Source: Carya illinoinensis | Lineage: Eukaryota; Streptophyta; Magnoliopsida; Fagales; Juglandaceae | DNA: 64,000 bases | Reading direction: 5' to 3' | Assembly (NCBI RefSeq): GCF_018687715.1 | Contig: NC_056766.1 | Span: forward strand, 24,351,501 to 24,415,500 | Shown: positions 12,304 through 24,851 of the stretch, piece by piece | Position numbering within the stretch: the first letter of the stretch is position 1 | How the letters are laid out: each line of letters begins with the position of its first letter | The notes under the pieces: model-generated | Seen by the model: only the letters and a program-made list of their open reading frames with translations | The model's database searches: none | What the model was told of the DNA's origin: nothing | Made by a program: the position numbers and the translations under genes

Positions 12304-12828
12304 TACCCAGAGTGTACCTAGCGACACATTTATAGAGACTGAGAAGTTCAATACGGTATAGTCCCATAGAGGGCTCAATTCTAGGGACTCGATTTGGTAA
12401 CTTCTCTTGGAGGATGATTTTGCAATTAATGGCATCCTTCCGATGCAAGTATCTCATCCGAAATTATCTCTGCAAATCTTGATTTTAGAAAGATTTGATT
12501 GGTGATGATTTTAGGTCTAGTATGATTACAAGATTCCATCATCGACATAATATAGTGCATTTTATTAAATTTATCTTTTAGTCATCTTATCCCACATAAA
12601 TCCTTTATGATTACATCTTTGGTTGCCTTTTATCATTTCCTCTCTAACTATGCATTGGAGTTTCTCTAACTATGCATTGGAGTTTCTTTATAGTCACCTG
12701 TAGCTCTTCCCTTACTCATTAAGCATATATAGACCCAAGAAATATGATAACATGTGAGAGAGAGCTAGGAAGAAATAAGCGATGACATCTGAGATTGTGA
12801 AGCCCTATAAGAATTGTAGTGTTTAGAT
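12213..12828. repeat. Spacer with (GA)n run and a 22-bp tandem pair
   Basis: Non-coding. It holds an uninterrupted 45-bp (GA)n run at 12255-12299. A two-copy tandem repeat of about 22 bp ('tctctaactatgcattggag') lies at about 12642-12685. Nothing else is supported. Confidence 0.8.
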
Positions 12829-13064
12829 CAGGACTGAGCAACCGGGCCGGGTTTTTTCCTAGCTTAGTCCGGAACCCGGATAACCCGGTTCCGGTTATGG
12901 GTTTGGGCCTAGAACAAACCTGAGCTAGTACCCATCTTCTAAAACCAGGGTGTACCCGAGTTTAAAACCCAAAACTCGGGTTTTTTTTTTAAAACCCAAA
13001 CCCAATGCCAAAACGACATCATTTTGGCACTAGGTTAAAATCAACCCATCTCCCGATTCCCCCA

Positions 13065-13066
<2 letters not shown>

Positions 13067-13143
<77 letters not shown>
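13067..13143 (+). repeat. (TC)n microsatellite, 77 bp
   Basis: An uninterrupted CT/TC run. The predicted Ser-Leu repeat peptide across it is an artefact of the dinucleotide. Confidence 0.97.
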
Positions 13144-13145
<2 letters not shown>

Positions 13146-16100
13146 ACTAATATGCAAGAAAGTAGAAACCCTAGCCTCCCTCTATCATCCCTATCGTTGT
13201 CGTCAAGCCCGTCACAGTCGTCAGCCCCATCATCTCCAACTCATCTTGCTTTTGGGTTTCTGATTTTGGGTGTGATTTGTTTTAGGTTTCTGATTTTGGG
13301 TGTATATGGGTTTATTTTTCTGTGCTTGTGCCTTGTTTGTGGGTGATTTTGGGTTTATTTGTTTTGGGTTTATTTTTAGTTTGTGGTTTGTGTAGTTTGT
13401 TTTCCGATTTGACTTTGGTCATAATTATTCCCCCATTTTCATGAAATGCATTGTGTTTGAAAAGAAACCTTCTGCGCCAAATCCTTGCAAAATAATAATA
13501 GTATTAATCATATATAGATGATGATATATGATTAATGTATGGATGATGATGACTTTAGCCATCTTGGTGTGGTAATAGGTGAGTGAGTCAAATTGAACTT
13601 AGAGCTCAAGTTTAGCCAAATTGTTGCTCTGATGCACAGTCATATATTTAGAGAAACCATCTAAATCTGTACCTTTTCTGCATCTTTGAGATTTCTATCC
13701 TTCGTTTCTAAGTGGGAATTTTGAGAATTGTGTTTTTACAATATGATCTGGAGGATGATGAATGACTATGAGATAGTTTTGCATCTCATTGTGTAGCTCA
13801 GCTTTCAAATCTCTCAAAACACCTATTTCTGCAACTTCTTGAGAGCATTTTCTTTTCATTCCTAGTCTGTGCTAAAGCAGCATCTCTAAAATAATAAACG
13901 AGTGTCATTAACTAGTCAAATCCATAAAATGCCAATTTCCGAAACAAGAACAACATCTCTATTAAAAAAAATACAGCTAAACTACTTAATAGATCGACAA
14001 GTGCCACTCTAATTTATCAAGTTTTTTCAGGTGACAATATTGCCAGATATTCCATTGTTTAGAACATAATTTCCATATCTAAACCCCCCCCCCCCCAAAA
14101 AAAAGAGAAATAGAGGGAAAAATAAAGCCAAAGCAGTGATTAATGTAAGTTTAAATGGGCATCAAGGCGTCTTTTTGTCTAAAATAATCACAGTTGACAG
14201 AGGATTCATCAACTCTTTATATAATTGAGCTCCAAGCTCTATTCACAGCCGGATTCATGCATGCACTTGCCATTGCTGAATTTTCAATACAGTACGATCC
14301 ATAGACCAAATGAGTGACTAAAGACTTGTATGCAGCTAAAAAGCAAAACCTCAGCAGTAAATTTTGACATTCCCAACACATTTTTTTAGGTTCTTTGTTT
14401 GTGCTGGACATTGATGACTTTAATTGATGTGGCCTTTTCATTTTTTGAATCATTCATTTTGTCCTTGTATGATTTTGAGAAGGAAATTTGTTCAAACATG
14501 TGTCATGGGTTGTTTAAAATAGCTTTAATCAAAGACTTCCACTGGAGAATATAAATTTTCTTGATGATATATGGTGGTGGTCAATTTGTCATACTAGTGT
14601 TTTAATTTCTTGCTTTTCTTTAGTTTTGTTGTAACTTTAACAGATGAAAGAAAATTCTATAAGTTGTAATATTAGTACAACCTAAGGAATTGGCGACTCT
14701 TCTTCTATTCCATTAGATGTAGAGGAGCTTAGGACTCTTCAAATCCCTTCTTCATCCACACATACACATCACCCTACCTGTTCCATCCCACCTTTCTCCA
14801 AGAAATTCAAAAAAACACCTAGCAACTTGTAACGCCCGTCCTTGTGGTGGTTTGTTTAGAAAATGATTTAAGAAAATAGACGGAAATTACGGTTCATTTT
14901 TAAATTTCTTTTCCTTCCATGCCAGAATATAAAAGACTCCATGTTTATAGATAAAACATGTTTCTTAATTTAAATGGTTACAACGGAAACCATTAAATTT
15001 TTAAAGTAAAGTCTCTCATACAAAAAGTTGTGCCTAAGCTTTCATGCTCTTCCCCTTGGGCCGTGTCTATTTTGACACGTCATGCTCATCTTGTCCCTGA
15101 GAGAGTACACATAAAAAACTAAAATCAGTCGATAACGCATAAACATTACTTCATATGGTTAAAATATAGCAATGTAGGTTTTTAGTTATGCATTCATCAC
15201 TCTATACATATCATACATAGACATTTATTTCATTTTAAAATGTTGCGGGGTGGGGTTTTTCTTTAAAAAGGGTTTTTTTTCTCGTAAACAGTCATCCACG
15301 CCTCGTTGCCTTCATCTTAAAGAGTCTTATCATGCATACATCTTTTTCTTAACATGCATACATTCTTTCTTATCGCTTTCATTGGCCGTCGTACATTGTT
15401 AAGCCCCGTGTGTAAAGGTTAGCGGTCTTTTGGACCTGATCCCCCTATGACCATGGGTTAGGAATCCATTCTATTAGGGTAGAGCACTGAGTACACTACC
15501 ATTACTACTTACTCGGCATTGTAATTTGCCCAGCCCAGTCATTTGGTACCCTTATCCGTTCATTCACATGACCATTATATATTTTCATACATTAAGCATT
15601 CAATCCTTTCAGTTATTTACAGCTCTTCAGTCCTTCTGTCCATTCATTCTTAAAAGTCATTTAAAAGCATGGGCTTAAACATCATCTTTCATGGCATCGT
15701 TTAAAACATTAGTTCATGTATCCTTTAAAGTATAAGTTCATATAGGCAATCTAAAACACTTTCTTCACGTCTTTTAACTCGTAAGACATGAGTATTGACA
15801 TTTCATTTCATGAAAATACATCTAATATTTACCACGTATAGCATCCATACACATGCATATACTTACATACTTTGGGTGTATAAAAAGGAGCTGTCAAGGA
15901 GGGTCGTTACATACTTACACTTAAAAACTTATACTTAGCATTCTTTCATAAAGCGTGTATTGTAAAGCATCGTAAAGTAAAAGCGTGTCATTTTCATTTT
16001 CGTTTATTTAGAAAACTCTAGAAGAGTATAAACATAATACTTACCTGGACTCCATGCCATACTCATTCCATGTCGTCCATTCATGTGCGTGTCAGATGAC

Positions 16101-17781
16101 AACCTACATGCATGCACATAACCTTAACATCATTCTCTATCTAGTATATGAGCAACTATACTAAAAATAGAATTACACTTTACTTAGAACACTCTCTGTC
16201 CATCCCTGGGTTCATACGTGCTATTTACTATGCTAAAACCTTTAGGGTTCATTTACCGTCACTACCTCCGTATTTCACCTTGGGGTTAAGACATTAAAAC
16301 ATCCGTCTTACTCTTCTATTAACTCAATTCTGATGCATGATTCAAACCAAATAAGTCACACATCCCGATCTTAGAAAACATACCCAATACTACCTTTATG
16401 CTTCTTAGCCCATACTCAATCCTCATTCCCAACCATATATGCCACATGACTTTAAGTCAACTTCAAGGCTTAAACATCATGTAACCATGCTGAGTACAGA
16501 TTACCCATTATATATGGTAAATCCATCTGGTACATGTGTCTCACCAAATGCACATGTACCTTACCCTTTTTTACCTAAGATCAACTTATAGTCTAATGAA
16601 CGCGCGCTTGCATAAACAAGCTCTATACTCCGATATCAACTTCTACTCAAACCCGGTCAGTAGGACCTTTCTACTTCCCAGTCCCTTACAAGTTCATCAC
16701 AACACTTTACATGATAGATCTCCATTCACCATTACATCCCTGTCACATAACAAAGCTCGAGAAAAATTTTGAGTTACGTCATGACCCCCATCATGCTTCC
16801 GCTATGCTACTCTTACACTACCCCATCATTTCACACATAATCTAAGCCATAAGTCAACTACAAGGTGACACTTGTCACCTCGGATTGTAGGCCACATCAC
16901 AGTTATTTTGAGACACTGCTACATAGTTCCCGACGCTACATAATATGCTCTACGCTCTTCTACTATGCAACCATCATTTTCTTCGTGATATGCCATACGA
17001 TGCTTCGCTACACCACATGGAGTACGCATCATGTGTACTCTCTTCGCTACATCACGTATTACCACGATGCACATCACCCGGTGCATCAATACAAGACACA
17101 AAGTACACGCCACGCGTACTCCCTTCACACTATGCCACACCACAACTACGGCACCCCTCACACCCATACTTCACAACACTGTCCACAACACTATACAATT
17201 ACGCACAACACTTCACTACACAGTGAACTCCATAATACTAACAATATTGTCCACAACCTATCAACTAACATTCAATGTAAATAACAAGGGATAGAGGGTT
17301 ATATCATCAACAGAATAACCCATGCATTGCTCGTTGTCTATCACTGCCAAAGGTGTCGAAAGAGTCGTATGTGGCTATTAAACCACGTATAGTGGTTGTT
17401 TGGGCTACCAGAGATGGCTACGGGTGTGGATCCGAGTGGAGAAAGGTTTGGTCGTGGTCCTAGAGTGGTGGCCTCATGGTGGTGCCGAGGTAGCACACGG
17501 AGGAGGCAAGGTGGTCTGTGAAGGAGTTTGGGCCGTGGGTCTCAAAGCATAGGAATTGAGGGAGGTGTGGTAGAGCTATGGTGGCTGTACAGTGGTTGGA
17601 GGGTGGTGGATCTAAGCCAAATGGGTGAGGAAACCCATGAGAGAGAGGGGACGTGCATGAGGGGTAGATCGGGACTATGGGTGGTTGAGGGAAGAAGAGG
17701 GCGGGTAGGGGAAGCTACTAATGGCAGCTGGAGGCCGTGGGTGGCCATGTATGACAACGCACGGGTGAGTGAGGTGGTGCA

Positions 17782-17785
<4 letters not shown>

Positions 17786-17857
<72 letters not shown>
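17786..17857 (+). repeat. (AG)n microsatellite, 72 bp
   Basis: An uninterrupted AG run in the GC-rich part of the 4-kb LTR element. Confidence 0.97.
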
Positions 17858-17858
<1 letters not shown>

Positions 17859-18145
17859 ATGGAGATGGAGCCCATGAGGTGGTGGTACCAATGGAGGCAC
17901 TTGCTAGCCCAACTGGCCACACATGGTGGCGCAAGGAGGAGATAAATGGGTTTGAAACCCATTTCGAATGGAGTTGTCGTGGGAGGAAAGGGAAAGCATG
18001 TGGGGGCTTGCCGGCATGAGGGGAGTCGCCGGTGGGGTGGTGGAGCTGCGGTGGTGGCGGCATGGTAAGGCTGGGGACGGCGGCAAGGGGCTGGGCTAGA
18101 CGTGAGAATCGGATGAAAGGGGGAGAGATTGTGCGTTGGGCTAGG

Positions 18146-18257
<112 letters not shown>

Positions 18258-20166
18258 AGAAATGGAGGAAAAAAACTAGGGACTTGGGTATTTAATCCAA
18301 GCCCTTCCTATTGGGATCTTCAAAATGATCTAACAATGAGTTTAAATACTGAGTTGAAAATGCGTAAGTATTTATTTAATTTAAAACATTGAGAGAAAAT
18401 AAAATAGAATATTATTTTATAAACTAAAGTTAATAAAATAATATTCCTTCATCATTAATTAAAATGATGAGTTTTGTTTATTATTTGAAGAGAATAAAAC
18501 CATTTAAATTAATTTAGAGTTTTCAATATATTTTAAATCTCGTATTATTTTTAAATGACCAAAATTATCAAATTTAAATAGTTTTCCACAATTATAATAT
18601 TTTTTTGGAGCTCCTCAAAAATATTATAATTGTGTTATTTAAAAACAAAACTTAGTTCGATAACACTAGAAATATCACATATAAGTATTTTCAGGACATT
18701 TAAAATATTTGTAAGCTTTAAAATACTGGGCTTACATTAAAAATCAGCTTGGCATATTTAAAAACACGTCATCTAGACTTGGGACGTAAAACGAGACTTG
18801 TAAATATAAAAGAAAAAAGGAGCGGGTTGTTACACAACCAATCTGTGATATGTGAATACTTTAATAGAGTGCAACCTATTGACCACGATAACCCAAAAGC
18901 TCAGTGTAATTATTGCGCTAAGCTATACAGTTGCCACTACAAAAATAACACTTCATCTATGTTACACCACCTCCAAAATGCATGTGAAACTTTCCCTCTT
19001 AGAGTTATAGGATTTGAAAAAGGTCAATCATCTAGCGTTAAGAGAGATGTGAAGAGAATAATGTATAGCCCACAAAGTCTAGTAAAGTACGACATTGAAA
19101 AACTTAGGGTGTCAACTGCTAAGTATTTTATTAGGTGTGAATTGCCTTTTAGGCTTGTGGAACATAATGGTTTTATTGAATATGTGGTTATTTAGAGCAT
19201 CGATTTACTTTGCCATCCTGAGCCACTTTAAAAATTGATTGTATTAAGCTACATAACGAAGAAAAAATACAGCTAAAGAAATTATTGGATAGTCAAAGAA
19301 TTTGTCTTACCACCGATACCTAGATGTCAGTGCAAAATCTAAATTACATGTCCATTACCGCACATTTTATTGATTGCAATTGGAAATTACACAAAAAGAA
19401 AAATACTTAAGTTTTGCCAAATTCCTGATCATAGGGGCGAAACTATTAGGAGAGTATTAGACTCAAGATTGTATGAATGGAGTGTTGATAAAATTTTAAC
19501 CATCACAGTTGATAATGCCTCATCAAATGATGTTGCTGTTGATTACATGATGAGGAGAATAAAAGACAATGATCGTACTATATTGGGTGATGAATTTCTT
19601 CACATGTGGTGCACTATCCATATATTGAATCTAATTGTTATAAATGGCTTGAAGGATATTTATGATTTTGTATCAAAGATTGGGGATGCCGTCATGTATG
19701 TGAAATCCTTACTGTCAAAATTTGTCAAGTTCAAGACTTGTGTGGTAAAATGAAAAAATCATTGGGCGGATGATTTGCTTGGATGTTCCTACTAGATGAA
19801 ACTCCACATATTTAATGTTGAGTACCACTGAAAAACATAAATAAGCTTTTGAATAATGTGTTTGTGGATGAACAATTCGTGAACCCCACAAGTTATGATT
19901 GAAAAAATGCACAGATTTTTTGGGAATTGCTGAAAATTTTTTATGATGTTACATTGAGCATTTTTTATTTTTTGTATGTGACGGCTAATATATATTTTGA
20001 GCAATTTTTCACAATTAAAGATGCATTAAATGATATGTTCTTGAGTGATGATATTATCACTAGTATTATGGGTATAAATATGAGAAACAAGTATGACAAG
20101 TATTGGGGTAGCACAAATAGATTTAACTTGATAATATATGTTACTTTTGTGCTTGATTCACAATAA

Positions 20167-20749
20167 TAAAATGATGTCAATGAATTTCTGGTTGTAAAAG
20201 TGTAGAAGGTGTGAGTTGGTGGATAAGATATACTAATCCTATATCACTATATACTATAATATATCACTATATTATATATTATAATATATCATTATAGTCT
20301 ATAATATAATTATAATATACTATAATATATTATCACTATAGTATTATATATTACAATATATTATATTATATTATATTATATACGATACATTAAAACTGAA
20401 AAGTCGGACCAAACCAAACTGAAAACCAGTAAAACCGAAATACTGGTTTAGGAGGGTAACTAGTGCGTAATCGGTTTTAAAAAATATAAAACCGGTACAT
20501 ACCGTTTTTGTCTTAAATTTTGTTCAAAACCTGACCGAACTGGATCGATTACACCCGTACATATGGTGATTTTTGTATTGTTACTTTTAAATGTAAACCA
20601 TAGTCACAAGTGTTTTTTTTTTTTTTTTGTCATGAGCAAGCGAGAAAACTTTATTAAAAAAGTAGAAAAATGATTTTATGAAGAGGGGATGAGTTCCCAA
20701 CAAATGCCTTAGAATAATAACAACAATGCAAACAGCAAAGAAGTAGAAC

Positions 20750-20784
<35 letters not shown>

Positions 20785-21455
20785 TAAATAAATACTAAAA
20801 ATAAACGAATTTTAGCAACCATATTCTTAATGATCTTCACCCGAGTCCTACCATAGTCGAAAGTTACTTAAATATTGTTGTTGAAAAACAATTTGACAAT
20901 GATAAAACAAAAAAAACGGAACATTTATTTGCACAACCAAGTCATGTGCTTTAAATTTAGAATAATTTTAGGTACAACTATATAATACATATATATCGCG
21001 TAATTATTTTGAAAAAAAATAAAATTACTATTAAAAAAAATTCATTTTTTTAATATAAATATCATATTTTATTTATTTTTTTTAAAACTATTACGCGCCA
21101 GTTGCATAATTTACAATAATAAATATCATTTCTCTTCAATTTAATCTTCAAACGGCTAGCAGCAACCAGCCATTCACAATAGTGACAGGACAGGTAGGAT
21201 GAAAGACAAATCAGAATGAATTTATAATATTATAATTGGATATATATTACTATTGTTCAAACTAGTTTTCCAAATTTCACAGAGAAAATGTCTTATGCCA
21301 GATTGCCTATAATATACCATTTCCAGAAAAGAGCCCCCACAAAAAACATAAAAAAGGACTGAAAGTAATTGTCCATCATTATCATTAATTCCTGCTTGAG
21401 ATGATCGCATCAAGCACGGACAAGGTGTCCCTTCCAAAGCCTCTTAATTAGAGCT
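20167..21455. other. AT-rich spacer downstream of hAT and KCS
   Basis: Contains an AT-rich block of 'tatatcactata' and 'ataatatat' units at 20230-20390, the hAT right subterminal region to about 20560 and an (AAT)n run at about 20750-20780. The KCS 3' untranslated region probably lies just below 21456. I see no gene. No clear polyadenylation signal was fixed. Confidence 0.6.
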
Positions 21456-24165
21456 CTACAGAGAGAAGGGCACAGGGTACCTGTCAATGCAGTCGAGCCA
21501 GGGATTCCTATTAGGCTTCTTAACACGGCGCATGGACCGCCAGACTACGCTGTTGCACTTGAAACCAGATCCGAATGCGAGTTGCCAAACACGGTCACCT
21601 CTCCTCACCCTCTCCTTAGCTTCTAAATATGCCAACTCGTACCATATGCTGCTGCTGGAGGTGTTACCAAAGCGGTGCAATGTCATCCTAGAGGCTTCCA
21701 TGTTCTTCTCACTGAGCTCCAGGTTTCTCTGTAGCTCGTCGAGCACATTCTTACTTGCCGCGTGCACGCAGAAGTGCTCGAATGCCAGCTTATAGTCAGG
21801 AATGTACGGCTTCTTGGATGGGGATGATGAAGGCTGCAAACCCGGCCCAGCGTTACCACCGAATAAATGCCTCCAAACCAAAGTCGCAAAGAAGAGGAGC
21901 TGCTCGGAGAAGGGTAGCACCAAAGGACCGAGCGTGGTGATGTTTGTTTTGAGAGCATCACCGCCTATTTCCATTAGGTCTTTGCTCACCCTTAGCCCTT
22001 TAAATCGTTGTTCATCTTCCTCCTGGTAAATGCTCCTGTCGCGTTGCCATAAGAAAGAAAATGTTATAGCTCTTTATATGTGACAACCAGGCAGGTTGTC
22101 TTTTACAAAACATTAGATTTCTACTAGTCATTGACAGCAAATGACAGCGGAACCTTATTAAAAGTCAACCTAGATACCCGAGTGATTGGTGTTTAGTACA
22201 ACCTCGCCACTGTTAATGATAATAAATAACTACCACAAAGTAAATTGACGCCAAACACAGTTACGGCCGCAATCCAAAAGAAAAAGTAAGGTATAGCTTG
22301 AACATGGCCTGTAAATTTCCCAATTTCTATGATTTTTTAGTGGGTCTAGGCAGAGTTTGGCAGTTTGGGTTTATTAATCACGAGTCCCTCCTCCCTAAAG
22401 GAAGCCAACCCATTTCATCAAAAAGTTACTTTCAATCGTTTACTTCTTTCAACTTAAATCAGTCAAAATTATGATCGAGCCACAGGTAATTAAGCTCGGT
22501 TAGTATTTTCCTAAGGCTAGCACCCCATATTAAATTGTGATTGTTGCTTGGAATACCAAAAATTTTAGACAACCTAAATCTAAGTGGGACATAACTCCAT
22601 TTAATTAGTATTTTCGTAGCGCTAACACCCTACATTATAGCAAGCACGACTGAAAAAAAATATTGCGAATAAATTACGACATAAATACATGATGAAAAAA
22701 AAAGACCAAAGCAGACAAGATGTGTTCATCAATTTTCGTTTTCCTAGAGCTAACACATGATACTATTGCACGTATATAGATAAATTGTGGGGAAGAAATT
22801 AAGAGGAAAATAAAATATATTGAACAAAGCAAAATAAGCTAGCAAACCTGAAGCTGCGGTCATCGGCTCCTTTATGGGTGCGAACTATGTGCTCAAGGCG
22901 GTACTTGGCACGGTGGTAGTCACGGCGACGGTTGGAGAGGAGGACGGCGGAGCAACCCATGCGGAAGAAACAATTGGGTATGAGCATAGATCTGTCACGG
23001 CCCTGGTACCAGTTATAGCCCGCCATCTCAGTGCTCACAACCACAGCACAGTTGTTTGGGCTGGACTGAAGCATGTCTCTCGCCAAGTCCACCGCTATGA
23101 TCCCGGCACTGCACCCCATCCCACCAAGGTTGTAGCTCAATATATTTCCCCTCATCTTGTAGTGGTTTATTATCATGGCCGACAGCGATGGGGTTGGATT
23201 AAAGATGCTGCAGTTCACTACCAGGACTCCTATATCCTTTGGACGCACCCTGGTTTTCTCGAACAGCTCGTCAAGGGCCCCAAACATCACGGCCGACGCC
23301 TCTGCTCGGCCTTCTTTCATGGTTGCGCAGTTTTCCGTCGACATGATAAGTGACTTTGGGATGTAGGTTTCGTCGCCTATGCCTGATGACTGTAAAATTC
23401 TCTTCTGGAATTCCAGGCTTGCGTCGTCAAACTTGCCTGATTTTCGTGCGAGCTCAATGAACTGCTCCTTCGAAACCTGCGGGCATAAAGTCAAGTTTCA
23501 ATTTGATCCCCGTTACTTTTTTGGCAAGTTTTAGATTCAAGTCTCGTAAAAAAAAATTCTTGTAGTATGATTCATATCCACGGCTAATTAGTAACTAAAA
23601 AGAATCCCAAATTGACCGTGAAAACAGGAAAAAATACAACTGGAATAAGCTTATGGGCACAAATGAAATACATGCATCGTAGCGATGGGATAATTAACAG
23701 TTTTTTTTTTCTCGGCTAATCCCAATTAATAATCAGAAATTAAGCACTACTGACCTTGAGATCCTCTTGAGGCTGATAACATGCAAAATCGACAAGGTAG
23801 ATGGAGCGTGGACGGGACATGAAGTAAACCGAAAGTGTGAATACAAACACTCCAAAGAAACCAAGCACAGTTGCAAGATCGTATCGTGCATCTTCCCAGA
23901 GCTTCCTCCACAGCTCCTCTCTACTGAGACTTCCAACCTCCGCACTAAAAACAAGCACCAGCACCGGTATGGTGGCCAAATATATAGCATGGTTTATGAG
24001 ATAGTGGTAGCCCAATTTCACATACTTGAGATTAACGGACTGAAGGAAGTCCGGCAGGCGTCGCCGAACCCTGACAGAAAAGGTTGGGGATCCGGCATTC
24101 GGACCGGAAGATTCAATCCCACGGTTGACAATCTCTGTGGATAGGAGATCTCGTTCACTGGCCAT
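21456..24165 (-). CDS. KCS20: 3-ketoacyl-CoA synthase, KCS2/KCS20-like
   Basis: Condenses a long-chain acyl-CoA with malonyl-CoA, the first and rate-limiting step of very-long-chain fatty acid elongation in the ER, feeding waxes, suberin and sphingolipids. Exons: 23755-24165, 22848-23476 and 21456-22035. The junctions are AAG|gtcagt...ccgcag|GTT and AG|gtttgc...gacag|GAG. The joined frame is 1620 nt (539 aa) with no stop. Two membrane segments lie at about residues 58-76 and 97-116. The FAE1/CUT1-type synthase domain follows, with catalytic Cys259 in GGMGCSAG, His438 in HFCVHA and Asn471 in RFGNTSSSS. The His-Asn spacing of 33 equals that of FAE1. The motifs [21 protein letters not shown] and [11 protein letters not shown] and the acyl-length-variable linker (about 404-422) fit the KCS2/KCS20 branch, whose usual length is about 530 aa. 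The start ATG has a good context (gccATGGCC). The only apparently intact host gene here; orthology to KCS20 versus KCS2 is inferred. Confidence 0.95.
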
Positions 24166-24216
24166 GGCGAAATGGTATTATTATCTGTTTTGAATGGTGT
24201 GAGAAGGGAGACAAAT

Positions 24217-24226
24217 GTATATATAG
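24217..24226 (-). promoter_or_regulatory. Putative TATA box of the KCS gene
   Basis: On the minus strand 'ctatatatac' lies about 52-61 bp before the start codon, leaving room for a short 5' leader. The position is plausible; transcription start is not shown by the sequence. Confidence 0.45.
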
Positions 24227-24788
24227 ATATGATTAAGATGGGTGTTAGGTCGAGAATAGTAAATGCTACCACCAACTAAATGTGGATGCAGTTGAGAAGC
24301 CTTGAAACGCTTTGAATTCTTCATTGATTGGGAGTGGGTGTCTGAATTCAAAGTTCAACGGCCAGGCCGCCCTGGGGAGAAGTGGAGATTGGTGGGGAGG
24401 TGCCTTTTCCCCTAGTAATTAATTCATACACTTTATTCGCTGGACAGAGAGGCGCGTCACCCGTCTATGTTAAAAAAGTCAAAACCAGACCGTGGGTAGT
24501 TGAAGGTCACTTTGCTGGGACCCACCAGCTGATCCCACTGTAGTTGTTGTGGTTCACCTACCATCCTGTTAGCAAAATGATAAGATTAATAATTTCTACT
24601 ATTTATTTACTATTTTTTTGTATTTATTTATTTTTTTAATTTTTAATTTTACTTAATGATTAGTGATTACTACCATCTTGTTATCCTCTCTATTTTTTCT
24701 AGATTTTTTTTTTCTTATTTCTATACTTTTTCTTGTTTGCTTCTTGCAACTAGCCCAAGTCTTAATTGCTCAGTCTAGCAGAAAAAAA

Positions 24789-24851
<63 letters not shown>

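Noticed and set aside
13005..13346. Ser-Leu-rich ORF, and similar Arg-Glu or Ser-Leu ORFs at 17528-18295, 45518-45794 and 12208-12457
   Set aside because: They are translations of AG/CT dinucleotide runs and are open in several frames at once.
16536..17294. Several ORFs with Thr/His-rich peptides
   Set aside because: They lie within the 4-kb LTR element, overlap in multiple frames and resemble no family.
20230..20400. AT-rich repeats as a satellite or matrix-attachment element
   Set aside because: Units are irregular and short; ordinary AT-rich spacer explains them.
22874..23353. 159-aa plus-strand ORF
   Set aside because: Antisense shadow of KCS exon 2.
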